Source: CAYMAZ01 sp964428185
Lineage (GTDB): Bacteria; Bacteroidota; Bacteroidia; Bacteroidales; DTU049
Length of the DNA stretch: 57,523 nucleotides
Reading direction: 5' to 3'
NCBI GenBank assembly: GCA_964428185.1
Contig: CAYRXH010000007.1
Span: forward strand, 1 to 57,523
The stretch's first letter is position 1; every line of letters begins with the position of its first letter. The notes under the pieces are model-generated. The model made no database searches. It was not told the origin of the DNA and worked only from the letters and a program-made list of their open reading frames with translations. Positions 1-8,442 of the stretch are shown one piece after another. A program made the translations under genes and the position numbers.

Positions 1-22
1 AATCAATCAAAAAATAATTTTT

Positions 23-634
23 ATGAAAAAACTGTTGTATTTATTTATGATTATGGTAATTTCTTCAAGCCTTGCTGCACAGGAAGATGAAGCGCCAAAA
101 ATGTCTTTTGGTGCTTATGCCGGTGGAAATATTTCTAAATTACTGACAGATAGTGTGAGTGATACTCAAGCACGCATTGGGTATCAGTATGGAATATTTG
201 TCAGATACGGAGGGAGTTTCTTTGTGCAGGGAGATGTGGCTCTGTTCGGAATGAGTTCCCAGATTGTTGATGCTGCTGATACCACACAGTTACCCGATAG
301 TACTGATGATATTGAAGAAAAAATTGATATTCAGTTTATTCATGTCCCTATTCAGCTGGGATATAAAATTATCAGCAGTCCTGATGGCTCATCAGCCATT
401 TGGGTTGCTGCAGGAGGATTTCTTGATCAGATCTATAAGGTGAAACCGAATATGCTTGGATTGACCAAGGATGATTTCAAAACAACATCATTTGGTTGGG
501 TGGCAACAGCCGGACTTGATCTCTGGTTAATTACATTCAAACTGAGTTATCAGTATGGTCTCACACCTGTGTATCAGATTGATGATCAGTCCATGAAATA
601 CACCCTATCTTTTTCAGCAGGAATTAAATTTTAA
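23..634 (+). CDS. Outer-membrane beta-barrel protein (porin family)
   Basis: This 203-residue protein has an N-terminal signal peptide (about residues 1-19, ending SSLAAQ). The rest is alternating hydrophobic and aromatic strands, with the pattern seen in small Bacteroidota barrel proteins of the PorT/OmpW-like type (for example FVRYGGSFFVQGDVALFG and an aromatic C-terminus, SAGIKF). It probably sits in the outer membrane. No specific substrate or partner can be named. It starts 22 bases into the window, so its promoter is not visible. The next gene follows after 11 bases on the same strand, so the two may be cotranscribed. The family call rests on general barrel features rather than a specific motif. 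Confidence 0.75.
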   Translation: MKKLLYLFMIMVISSSLAAQEDEAPKMSFGAYAGGNISKLLTDSVSDTQARIGYQYGIFVRYGGSFFVQGDVALFGMSSQIVDAADTTQLPDSTDDIEEKIDIQFIHVPIQLGYKIISSPDGSSAIWVAAGGFLDQIYKVKPNMLGLTKDDFKTTSFGWVATAGLDLWLITFKLSYQYGLTPVYQIDDQSMKYTLSFSAGIKF

Positions 635-645
635 ATTACGTTAAT

Positions 646-1227
646 ATGTTTGAATTACCCGTACTTCCTTATGCCCCCGAAGCACTCAGCCCCGTCATAT
701 CGGCTGAGACAATTTCGTTTCATTATGGCAAACACCACAGAGCCTATGTGGACAATCTTAACAAACTGGTTCCGGGTACCCCTTTTGAGAATGCTACCCT
801 CGAAGAGATTGTGATGAAAGCAGACGGTGGAATTTTTAACAACGGAGCCCAGGTTTGGAATCATACCTTTTACTGGAACTGTCTTATGCCCGGTGGGTCT
901 GAGATACCGGCAGTTTTACTTGATGCTTTAAACAGGTATTTCGGATCCTTCGATTTGTTCTGGGATGAATTTTCAAAGGCGGCTGCAACTTTGTTTGGTT
1001 CTGGATGGGCATGGCTTGTAAAGGACAAAAACGAAAAATTGTCTATAGTTCAAGAAAGTAATGCCGGAAATCCCATGAGAAAAGGATTGAAACCATTACT
1101 TACGTGTGATGTCTGGGAACATGCTTACTACATAGACAAGCAAAACCGTCGCCCTGATTACATTGCGGAATTCAGAAGTATTATCAACTGGAATTTTGTT
1201 GCTCAGAATTATACAGCTGATTTTTAG
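646..1227 (+). CDS. sodB: Superoxide dismutase, Fe type (Fe/Mn family)
   Basis: This enzyme converts superoxide to hydrogen peroxide and oxygen, probably in the cytoplasm because there is no signal peptide. All four metal ligands of the Fe/Mn superoxide dismutase family are present: His26 in HYGKHH, His73 in VWNHTFYW, and Asp155 and His159 in DVWEHAYY. Gln69 just before the second ligand is the residue typical of the iron form. Bacteroidota members are often cambialistic (Fe or Mn), so metal use is not certain. The length of 193 residues is normal. It lies 11 bases behind the barrel gene and converges with the peptidase gene downstream. Confidence 0.95.
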   Translation: MFELPVLPYAPEALSPVISAETISFHYGKHHRAYVDNLNKLVPGTPFENATLEEIVMKADGGIFNNGAQVWNHTFYWNCLMPGGSEIPAVLLDALNRYFGSFDLFWDEFSKAAATLFGSGWAWLVKDKNEKLSIVQESNAGNPMRKGLKPLLTCDVWEHAYYIDKQNRRPDYIAEFRSIINWNFVAQNYTADF

Positions 1228-1289
1228 ACTGAAAATTGATGCAAAAATGATCGGTTTGACCAATAATCCCAAATCCTGAACGATGTTGT

Positions 1290-2738
1290 TCAATCCTGTT
1301 TTTTTCTGATAATATCAAGTGTCTGCTCAAGGACAGGGTCTTTATCGTTGATGACATCATTGATGGTTTCATCTACGTGTATATCAGGCAGAAATGGAGT
1401 TGTTTTCACAGAGAATGAGTCAGTAGAATTGAATCTGATCGTACTCATATAACCCATTATTCTTGAATGCGGTAGCCTAAACCTGATTACCTGCCCAAAC
1501 GTTCCCTGTGGGGTAAATCCTCCGGGTTGCCCGATAAACAATGCTCCCCGGTGTTCGCGCAGTGCATTGCAGACAAGCCCTGTCGTTGAAACAGAAAGAC
1601 CATTGATCAGCACATATAATTTCCCTTCATACACTTGTCCGTGGGGTTCAGTTTTGCTGTAAAAAATAGTATCATAGGTCCCATACGGAGTATCACTCAT
1701 TTTCAGCAGTTCATCAAGCACATACATTCTTTTTAACAGGGGACTGTTTTTGCTTTGCTTATTGAAAATCTCATCAGCCATAAGGCTATGTTTAAAAATA
1801 ATACTATTGATGTATGGAGTATCATGACTGATAAGATTTGATAGCAGAAATTCACCGCGTTCAGCATATCCGCCTTCATTTCCTCTCATGTCAATGATAA
1901 AATGCTCAATGTTCCTTTCTGAAATTGTATTGAAAACAAAATTCAGGAAATCTTTGAAGTCATCAGTGCTCCCTTCAGAAAAGGAGGGAATTCTGATCAT
2001 TGCAGCATAAGGGTCTTCAAAGAAGAACATTTCATGATAATTAGGAACTGGGTTTGTCCCGCTGCTTTTGATATATTTTTTAATTTTATTGTTTCCCGGA
2101 TAGTTTATGCTTGTGATTTCTTCAGAACCCGGATACATAAACCGGATCTGATTCATGATGAATACCGGGAAAAACAGGGGAAACAGCTCAATGAAATTCT
2201 TTTCAGCAATGAGAGCTCTGGAATATGGGTTATTACCGTCAGATGGGCTGGCAGAACTGAGTTTTGCAATGATTTCATAGTCATGATATCCGTTAATGGA
2301 AATAATTCTTGCCCCTTTTGGAATAATTTTACTGTCGGCATTGATCAGGTAAAGTTGATCTCCAATGATTTTCATCTGGAACGGAAGAAAATAATTGCCT
2401 TGTTTCAGATATTCATTGTCTTTGATAGGAAGGAACAGGTAAAGGTGAATGTCTTGAATAATATAGAAAATCGGGAGCAGACGTGTATAGAATTCGGTTC
2501 TGCTGATACTTCCGTTTCTTGTGATTTCCGCTTTCAGCAAAAAAAATGATTTCTTTAAAGAGTTCCCTGAATATAATGAATCAGGACAGATATGAACGTC
2601 CTCAATGAATTGCTCGAGCCATATTATGTCACTGATTGCTTCTTGAAGTGACAGTATTTCCTTGTCCTTCTGGGCATATACCACGTTGGTGTAAAGAAAG
2701 AATGTAAGCAGCAGGATAGAGAATAACCGATGAAGCAT
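1290..2738 (-). CDS. Secreted S41-family (C-terminal processing) peptidase homologue
   Basis: The 482-residue protein begins with a signal peptide (about residues 1-22, ending VVYAQ), so it is exported. The C-terminal half carries S41 peptidase features: a core strand FIIDMRGNEGG, then VLINGLSVSTTG, where the second Ser of LSVS aligns with the catalytic Ser of this family, then GALFIGQPGG. The usual Glu after the catalytic Ser region is Gly here, so activity may differ. The middle region may hold a degenerate PDZ-like domain (KIIPKGARIISINGY). A TAnnTTTG box lies 22 bases upstream of the start. Substrate is unknown. It converges with sodB. Confidence 0.75.
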   Translation of the reverse strand: MLHRLFSILLLTFFLYTNVVYAQKDKEILSLQEAISDIIWLEQFIEDVHICPDSLYSGNSLKKSFFLLKAEITRNGSISRTEFYTRLLPIFYIIQDIHLYLFLPIKDNEYLKQGNYFLPFQMKIIGDQLYLINADSKIIPKGARIISINGYHDYEIIAKLSSASPSDGNNPYSRALIAEKNFIELFPLFFPVFIMNQIRFMYPGSEEITSINYPGNNKIKKYIKSSGTNPVPNYHEMFFFEDPYAAMIRIPSFSEGSTDDFKDFLNFVFNTISERNIEHFIIDMRGNEGGYAERGEFLLSNLISHDTPYINSIIFKHSLMADEIFNKQSKNSPLLKRMYVLDELLKMSDTPYGTYDTIFYSKTEPHGQVYEGKLYVLINGLSVSTTGLVCNALREHRGALFIGQPGGFTPQGTFGQVIRFRLPHSRIMGYMSTIRFNSTDSFSVKTTPFLPDIHVDETINDVINDKDPVLEQTLDIIRKKQD

Positions 2739-2760
2739 CTGAAAAAATATTAACAGCTCT

Positions 2761-2768
2761 CAAAATTA
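2761..2768 (-). promoter_or_regulatory. Putative promoter -7 box for the S41 peptidase gene
   Basis: On the minus strand the box reads TAATTTTG, an exact match to the Bacteroidota -7 consensus TAnnTTTG. It lies 22 bases before the start codon at 2738. A -33 element is not obvious. Confidence 0.45.
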
Positions 2769-2811
2769 TTAGGAATTTTAATAGAGAACGGAAAAAACTG
2801 GAGAAAATGTA

Positions 2812-3927
2812 TTAATCTGTAAGATATTTTGCAAGAACAGAAATGACATTTTCACTTTTCAATGGTTTTGTAATATAGTCATCACAACCCAGCTTCCTGC
2901 AGCGTTCATATTCTTCATTAAATGAATAGGCGGTCTGGACAATCACAGGTAGATCCGGAAAGTCCTCTTTAATCAGCTTTGTTGCTTCATACCCGTCCAT
3001 GACAGGCATTTTAATATCCATAAGAACCACATCAATGTTTTTGTTGTTTTTGCACATTTCTACAGCAATTTTGCCATTGGTAGCATATAAAGTATTAATG
3101 AGTGTATCGGCAAGTATGGTTTCCAGAAAAATAAAGTTCACCTCAATATCATCCACAATCAGCACAGTTTTATTCTTCCAGTTGTAACTTTCAATGGTTT
3201 TAAACTTAGCGGATTTTGAGATATCAAGAGGTCTGGTAGGCAGATGTAAGGTGAAATTTATGATATGATAATTGTCCTTTCGGGAAAAAGATAACACACC
3301 AAGCCCTGATTGTTCCATGATTTTGAGCATTGAAAAAGGATTGTTAAACTCTGGGAGGGCGCCCTGTGAATCAGTGTCACCAGTAAATTCAACCGTTGGA
3401 TTCATCATTTTATGCTTTTGTCCCTTGTATTTCATTGATATCGTGGCAAATCCTGAATCAAAACTGGTTGTAAAAATGACCTTGGAGCCTAGAATCTGAT
3501 CACAGGCAAGATAAAAGATTTTATAAACAACAGTTTGAAGAATTAACTCATCACCTTTAATTAAAATGTCTTTTGCTGCTGGATGGCAGACCACATTTAC
3601 GTCTTTTTTTTCAGACAGAATGTCAAAATACAGATTCTTTACAGAAGTATCAATTATCCTATTGAGGGAAATTTCTTTTGTTTTGTCGTTTTCATACATC
3701 AGTGAAAGTATTGCCAAACTATCCCGTATCCCTATAGAAGATTTGGCAGTATTCACCATGACCTTTTGAATCGGAAATGCTGTTTCATTATTTTCAGAAT
3801 TCTGATAGCTTGAATTCAGAAGATTTTGAGTGTCTCTGAGAAAACCTGATACATCAAATTTAAGTACATTAATCACATAATTAAGATGTTGCAGTTTTTC
3901 TTTTGTTTGTCTTTTTTTAGTATTCAT
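2812..3927 (-). CDS. Response regulator with degenerate histidine-kinase-like core
   Basis: The protein (371 residues) ends in a complete receiver domain, about residues 252-371: acidic pair Asp259/Asp260, phospho-acceptor Asp304 in VLMDIKMPVMDG, Thr332 and Lys354 in YITKP. The first 235 residues resemble the dimerisation and ATPase parts of a histidine kinase in layout, but the phospho-accepting His is missing (the matching stretch reads VLKFDVSGFL) and no N or G boxes are visible. It may therefore be a pseudokinase fused to a receiver. No signal peptide or membrane helix is seen. I chose the Met at 3927 rather than an upstream Met at 3993, because a promoter-like box (3953-3960) lies between them. 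Confidence 0.75.
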   Translation of the reverse strand: MNTKKRQTKEKLQHLNYVINVLKFDVSGFLRDTQNLLNSSYQNSENNETAFPIQKVMVNTAKSSIGIRDSLAILSLMYENDKTKEISLNRIIDTSVKNLYFDILSEKKDVNVVCHPAAKDILIKGDELILQTVVYKIFYLACDQILGSKVIFTTSFDSGFATISMKYKGQKHKMMNPTVEFTGDTDSQGALPEFNNPFSMLKIMEQSGLGVLSFSRKDNYHIINFTLHLPTRPLDISKSAKFKTIESYNWKNKTVLIVDDIEVNFIFLETILADTLINTLYATNGKIAVEMCKNNKNIDVVLMDIKMPVMDGYEATKLIKEDFPDLPVIVQTAYSFNEEYERCRKLGCDDYITKPLKSENVISVLAKYLTD

Positions 3928-3952
3928 TTTAAAAAAACATCGGTTCAGGCTA

Positions 3953-3960
3953 CAAAAATA
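3953..3960 (-). promoter_or_regulatory. Putative promoter -7 box for the receiver-domain gene
   Basis: The minus strand reads TATTTTTG, matching TAnnTTTG, 25 bases before the start at 3927. It falls inside the longer open frame, which supports the shorter start. Confidence 0.45.
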
Positions 3961-4127
3961 CAAAACATTTTTATTTGAAACAATAATTTTCAAAGATAAA
4001 TTTTAGTTAATTAAACGGATTTTTTAATCAGATATTAATTATGTTGCTGAAATTGATGGAAAAATATTTGCAGTTTGAAAAATAATTCTGAAATTTGCAA
4101 ACTTATTTTAAAAAATAAAAAATAGTT

Positions 4128-4841
4128 ATGCCAACAAAAATTCGATTACAGAGATTCGGTAAAAAGGGGCAGCCCTTTTATCGTATTGTGGTTGCTGACA
4201 GTCGTGCTCCGCGAGACGGGAGGTTTATTGAGAATATTGGCACTTACAATCCCTTAACAATTCCTGCCACCATTGACATTAATGCCGACAGAGCATTATA
4301 CTGGCTGCAGGTTGGAGCACAGCCATCAGATACTGCAAAAGCAATTCTTTCCTACAAAGGAATTCTTTACAAAAATCACCTACAGAAAGGTGTTCTTAAA
4401 GGCGCAATTACTCAGGAACAAGCTGATGCAAAATTTAATGCATGGGTCGAAGAAAAAGAAAAGAAAATTGCACAGGCTGTGAAGGATAAAGAACTTGCGC
4501 AGAAAGAAAAGTTGAAGAAAAAACTTCAGGATGAAGCGAAAGTGAAAGAAGATAGAGCTGCTGCCATTGCTGAAAAGAGAGCCAAATTGGCCGCTTCCAA
4601 AGCAGGTGAACTCGTTTCAAAAGAAACTGAAGAAACTCCAGCTGCTGTTACAGACGAAGCCCCTGTAGCTGAGGAAGAAGCGCCGGTTGCCGAAGAAACT
4701 CATGTTGCAGAAGATGAAGAAGTTCCCGCCGCTGAAAAAGAAGAAGCACCGGTGGCAGAAGAACCTCCTGTAGCTGAGGAAGAAGCACCCGAAGTTCAGG
4801 CTTCAGAAGAAGAAACAACAGAAGAAGAAAAATCCGAATAA
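4128..4841 (+). CDS. rpsP: 30S ribosomal protein S16 with long acidic C-terminal tail
   Basis: The first 80 or so residues are a standard S16 domain (MPTKIRLQRFGKKGQPFYRI, then the PRDGRFIENIGTYNP region), a small-subunit protein needed for 16S rRNA folding. S16 is usually 80-90 residues. Bacteroidota forms are longer, and this one reaches 237. After the core comes a Lys/Ala/Glu-rich, probably helical stretch (about 105-165), then a strongly acidic tail (about 170-237) built of imperfect PVAEE units. The gene overlaps the start of rimM by one base, a normal rpsP-rimM pair. An imperfect promoter box (AATATTTG, 4063-4070) lies 57 bases upstream. Confidence 0.95.
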   Translation: MPTKIRLQRFGKKGQPFYRIVVADSRAPRDGRFIENIGTYNPLTIPATIDINADRALYWLQVGAQPSDTAKAILSYKGILYKNHLQKGVLKGAITQEQADAKFNAWVEEKEKKIAQAVKDKELAQKEKLKKKLQDEAKVKEDRAAAIAEKRAKLAASKAGELVSKETEETPAAVTDEAPVAEEEAPVAEETHVAEDEEVPAAEKEEAPVAEEPPVAEEEAPEVQASEEETTEEEKSE

Positions 4842-5371
4842 TGATGAATATCAGCGATTTTTTCTACCTTGGAAAGGTAGTCAAAACGCACGGAATTCAT
4901 GGAGAAATGAGCGGGTTTATCGATGCTGATGACCCGCTTGTTTATTCTTCACTCCATGCCTTGTTTGTGAAAACACGACAAGGACTGTTACCCTATGAAA
5001 TGGAATCCCTGAAAATCGATGAAAAGGGATGGTATCTCCTGAAACTGAAAGGAATTGATACCGTTGAGGCTGCATCCAAATTTTTGGGCAAAGAACTGTA
5101 TCTTCCTCTTTCTTTTCTCCCTGAATTGTCCGGAAACAAGTTTTATTTTCATGAAATTATCGGGTTTTCAGTGATTGATGAAGTTCACGGAAATATCGGA
5201 ACCATCAGTGGCGTTATTGAAAACACAATACAACCTCTTTTACAGCTTGATTTTCATGGAAAGGAAATACTGATTCCGGTTCATGATGATGTTATTATCA
5301 GTCTCGACAGAGTGCAGAAAATCATGTATGTGAAAACACCTGATGGCCTTGTTGATGTATATCTCAGATAA
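4841..5371 (+). CDS. rimM: Ribosome maturation factor RimM
   Basis: RimM binds S19 in the 30S head and assists late 16S rRNA processing. The 176-residue length is normal. The N-terminal RimM domain opens with FYLGKVVKTHGIHGEMSG, matching the family GxIxxxHGxxGE pattern, and the C-terminal PRC-barrel region includes YFHEIIGFSVID and ILIPVHDDVIISLD. The start codon overlaps the rpsP stop (TAATG), so translation is probably coupled. A second in-frame ATG follows immediately. It converges with the capA-like gene one base away. Confidence 0.94.
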   Translation: MMNISDFFYLGKVVKTHGIHGEMSGFIDADDPLVYSSLHALFVKTRQGLLPYEMESLKIDEKGWYLLKLKGIDTVEAASKFLGKELYLPLSFLPELSGNKFYFHEIIGFSVIDEVHGNIGTISGVIENTIQPLLQLDFHGKEILIPVHDDVIISLDRVQKIMYVKTPDGLVDVYLR

Positions 5372-5372
5372 A

Positions 5373-6542
5373 TCAGTATATCCACCTCTGAGTTGAATCG
5401 TCCCACACAATTTCATTCACATTGATATTGTTTTCCTGAAGATGCTTGCGAGAATCATCCCGGAATATTTTAAACTTTTCATATGAGGCCGCATCAAAAA
5501 AATCAGCCTGATCTTCATATCTGGATACTGGTACGATGTAATACCTTTTCTGTCCGTTGATGATGGGTGTCCACACCCAGGTCAAGATATATCCCATCTT
5601 TGAAATTTCAACAAAATCACCTGATTTTCTGAGTCTGATATAAACCATCGCTCCCCCGTCACGATATTGTTGGCGTTGATTTGAAATGTAATTTCCAAGG
5701 GAATAAACAACAGCAACCTCAATGCCCGAAGAATCAGGGTATTCATATCTGTGCATGGGCTGGATCACGTGCGGGTGTGATCCTATGACAATCTGTGCAC
5801 CGTGATCAAAACACAGCTGAGCAAGACTGGTTTGTTCCTTTGTGTGAATGCGCTGATATTCGTTTCCCCAATGGAAAAAAACAATAATCTCGTCAGGATT
5901 GAATTTTTTTGCATTCTTGATGTCGCTGATAATTAAAGTTGTGTCAATCAGGTTTACAATGGTGGGTTCAGGCACAGGAATACCGTTGGTTCCATAAGTA
6001 TAGTTCAGCAATGCCAGTTTAAAACCGTTTTTTTCAATAATCAGGGGGTTATGTTTTTCCCTGTCAGCAGCATCAAGAAATGAACCTGTTCGGGGAATAC
6101 CTAAACTGTCAATCACCTGAATTGTCCGGATAATCCCTTTTTTTCCTCTGTCACAGGTGTGATTATTGGCTGTGACGAGGATATCAATTCCTGCATTTTT
6201 AATTGCTGTTCCCATTTCATCAGGTGCACTGAACTGAGGATATCCTTTATACGGTTTCCCTCCGAATGTGAATTCAAGATTGGCAATGGTTATATCTGCA
6301 ATGTTATAAATGTCTCTGACATATTCGAAGCAATGATCGTATGAATAACTTTTGGTAGTATTATCCCAGGCGGCAGTGATCTGAGGTTCATGCTGCATAA
6401 TGTCTCCGATAAATAAAAGAGATAATTCAGTGGTGTCATTCTGAACGATATATTCCTGATAAGGAGTGTCTCCCTGATGTGCAGGTGTGGTAGCAATAAA
6501 CACCACAAGGAGCCCTGAAAGTATAAAAAGAAATCTTTTCAT
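5373..6542 (-). CDS. CapA-family (PGA_cap) metallophosphatase-like protein
   Basis: The 389-residue protein has an N-terminal signal peptide or anchor (about 1-21). It then carries the signature motifs of the CapA/PGA_cap branch of the metallophosphatase fold: LLFIGDIMQHEPQ, NLEFTFGGKPYKGYPQF, ILVTANNHTCDRG, FFHWGNEYQ and IVIGSHPHVIQP. In Bacillus, CapA takes part in poly-gamma-glutamate capsule export, but Bacteroidota homologues occur without capBC, as here, and their role is unknown. A TACCTTTG promoter box lies 19 bases upstream. Downstream it converges with rimM. The fold call is strong; the function is open. Confidence 0.85.
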   Translation of the reverse strand: MKRFLFILSGLLVVFIATTPAHQGDTPYQEYIVQNDTTELSLLFIGDIMQHEPQITAAWDNTTKSYSYDHCFEYVRDIYNIADITIANLEFTFGGKPYKGYPQFSAPDEMGTAIKNAGIDILVTANNHTCDRGKKGIIRTIQVIDSLGIPRTGSFLDAADREKHNPLIIEKNGFKLALLNYTYGTNGIPVPEPTIVNLIDTTLIISDIKNAKKFNPDEIIVFFHWGNEYQRIHTKEQTSLAQLCFDHGAQIVIGSHPHVIQPMHRYEYPDSSGIEVAVVYSLGNYISNQRQQYRDGGAMVYIRLRKSGDFVEISKMGYILTWVWTPIINGQKRYYIVPVSRYEDQADFFDAASYEKFKIFRDDSRKHLQENNINVNEIVWDDSTQRWIY

Positions 6543-6561
6543 CTGTCTCTGTAAAGGGCAG

Positions 6562-6569
6562 CAAAGGTA
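6562..6569 (-). promoter_or_regulatory. Putative promoter -7 box for the CapA-like gene
   Basis: The minus strand reads TACCTTTG, an exact TAnnTTTG match, 19 bases before the start at 6542. Confidence 0.45.
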
Positions 6570-6598
6570 AAAAATTTATCTATATTTTGAGGAACAGA

Positions 6599-7220
6599 TT
6601 ATTTCAGTGTATTAATAGCCAGTAAAATCTGTTCATTGGTGGCAGGGACATTCAACTGCACATCTGTTTTGCCTTCAACAGTGGCAAGAATAGCATTGCG
6701 GGTAGCAAGCCAGACAGAAAAGCACAGCATGAACGTATGTTCTCCAACGGCATTGCTCTTTCTGATATTTACAGGATTTGGCAGACTATTCATGATTTAT
6801 ATTATGAAATCCTCTGGTATATCCGAAATGGTTGGAATTTTATAGGTGTCAGGAGAATGATTCAGTAAATTGCCGTTCTGATAATATTTCAGATCTTCTG
6901 TTGTCACCCAGCCGATTCCCTGAACGAATCCTCCCTCAATTTGTCCAATATCCAGTGAATGATTANNNNNNNNNNNNNNNNNNNNNNNNNNNNNNNNNNN
7001 NNNNNNNNNNNNNNNNNNNNNNNNNNNNNNNNNNNNNNNNNNNNNNNNNNNNNNNNNNNNNNNNNGCCGATTCCCTGAACGAATCCTCCCTCAATTTGTC
7101 CAATATCCAGTGAATGATTACTTGATTCTTCCACATCAAACACTATGTCTGCTCTCAGTGTACGACATCTTCCAGTAAGAATATTCACTTCTACTTCTGC
7201 TACGGCAGCAGACCAGGGCT
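6599..7220 (-). pseudogene. Xanthine dehydrogenase molybdenum-subunit remnant (C-terminal end)
   Basis: Read on the minus strand and with the scaffold overlap merged, this gives the last 150 or so residues of a xanthine dehydrogenase molybdopterin-binding subunit: SAAVAEVEVNILTGR, then DIGQIEGGFVQGIG, WVTTEDL, PTISDIPEDF, and the end portion PNPVNIRKSNAVG followed by FSVWLATRNAI. The gene is broken in three ways. It starts abruptly at about 7217, just after an in-frame TAG. A TAA (6797-6799) interrupts the frame between IPEDF and PNPVNI. The conserved VGEPP motif reads VGEHT. No other xanthine dehydrogenase gene remains nearby, so this is a decaying remnant. Confidence 0.85.
6911..7120. other. 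Scaffold gap (100 N) flanked by identical 55-bp copies
   Basis: Positions 6966-7065 are 100 Ns. The 55 bases before (6911-6965) and after (7066-7120) are identical. This is what a de Bruijn assembler leaves when two contigs overlap by k-1 or k bases but are not merged. Collapsing one copy and the Ns joins GGFVQGIG directly to WVTTEDL in the xanthine dehydrogenase remnant, as expected for that family. Confidence 0.93.
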
Positions 7221-7230
7221 AAATTACATT

Positions 7231-7260
7231 TTGAGGTGCTACGAAAAACGTTTATCTTTG
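7231..7260 (+). promoter_or_regulatory. Putative Bacteroidota promoter for iadA
   Basis: A -33 TTG (7231-7233) and a -7 TATCTTTG (7253-7260) are separated by 19 bases, the spacing typical of Bacteroidota housekeeping promoters. The -7 box ends 17 bases before the iadA start. Confidence 0.6.
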
Positions 7261-7277
7261 TAAAAAAATCCTGAATC

Positions 7278-8438
7278 ATGATACTATTTAAACAATGTGA
7301 ATTATATACTCCCGAATATCAAGGAAAAAAAGACGTACTTACTGGAGGAAAAACGATCCTTGCCGTTGCAGATCAGATTGTGTCGCCTGCAGGTGTGGAT
7401 GTTGAAGTGATTGATTGCTCCGGCTTAAAAATGATTCCCGGACTCATTGATGCTCATGTACATATCGCTGGTGCAGGAGGAGAAGGAGGGCCTGCTTCAC
7501 GTACTCCCGAAATGCAGCTCAGCCATATGATTGAAGCCGGTGTGACCACAGTGATAGGATGTCTCGGAACTGACGGAATGACGCGTTCTGTTGAATCTAT
7601 TCTGATGAAAGCAAAATCATTGAAACAGGAAGGCGTTTCAGCATGGATTATGACCGGTGCTTATCAGATGCCCACTCCAACTATTCTTGGAGATGTGGGC
7701 AAAGATATCGCAATGATTGAAGAAGTGATCGGCGTGGGTGAAGTTGCTCTTTCTGACCACAGATCATCCGTGCCCACAGTTCATGACCTGATTCGTCTTG
7801 CCGGACATGCCAGAGTTGGTGGTATGCTCGGAGGGAAAGCAGGAATTGTCAATATCCACATGGGAGATGCTGAAGATCCCTTCAGGCCAATTCATGAAGC
7901 CGTGGAAAAAAGTGAAATCAAATACACACAGTTCTGGCCAACACATTGTAACAGAAATGACTATATCTTCATTGATGCCAAGGAATATGGAAAAGACGGA
8001 TATATAGACATTACAGCCAGTTCATATCCCTATTTTCCTGAATATGAAATTAAACCTTCAAAAGCCATTGCTGAACTGCTTGATGCCGGTGTACCCCTGA
8101 AACATATTACCATGACATCTGATGCCTGCGGATCTTTGCCCGGATTTGATGAAAAGGGGAATCTAGTCAGACTTGAAATGGGATATCCAAAGTCTGTTTT
8201 TGACGAAATTATTGATGCTGTTAAGGAAGAAGATTTACCACTTGAAACAGTCCTGTGTGTTGCAACTTCCAATATTGCAGATATTCTGAAACTGCACAAA
8301 AAAGGACGAATTATCCCCGGAAATGACGCTGATGTGGTTTTAGTTGACAACAATTTTGAGATCCTGCACTATATGGCCATGGGCAGCATCATGATGAAAG
8401 ACGGAAAAATGCTGAAAAAAGGAAGTTACGAAAAGTAA
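7278..8438 (+). CDS. iadA: Isoaspartyl (beta-aspartyl) dipeptidase
   Basis: IadA hydrolyses beta-aspartyl dipeptides left from breakdown of isomerised proteins. It belongs to the amidohydrolase superfamily with a two-metal centre. The likely ligands are visible: His60 and His62 in DAHVHIAG, His194 in VNIHMGD, His223 in PTHCNRND, and Asp282 in TSDACGS. The position of the carboxylated Lys bridging the metals in the E. coli enzyme appears to be Glu155 here (GVGEVALSDHRSS). The 386-residue length fits the family and there is no signal peptide. It stands alone behind its own promoter and converges with the next gene. Confidence 0.92.
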   Translation: MILFKQCELYTPEYQGKKDVLTGGKTILAVADQIVSPAGVDVEVIDCSGLKMIPGLIDAHVHIAGAGGEGGPASRTPEMQLSHMIEAGVTTVIGCLGTDGMTRSVESILMKAKSLKQEGVSAWIMTGAYQMPTPTILGDVGKDIAMIEEVIGVGEVALSDHRSSVPTVHDLIRLAGHARVGGMLGGKAGIVNIHMGDAEDPFRPIHEAVEKSEIKYTQFWPTHCNRNDYIFIDAKEYGKDGYIDITASSYPYFPEYEIKPSKAIAELLDAGVPLKHITMTSDACGSLPGFDEKGNLVRLEMGYPKSVFDEIIDAVKEEDLPLETVLCVATSNIADILKLHKKGRIIPGNDADVVLVDNNFEILHYMAMGSIMMKDGKMLKKGSYEK

Positions 8439-8442
8439 ACTC

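Noticed and set aside
5364..5398. Inverted repeat (CTCAGA and TCTGAG) between rimM and the capA-like gene as a terminator
   Set aside because: Six-base arms with an 18-base loop and no T run in either direction are too weak to call.
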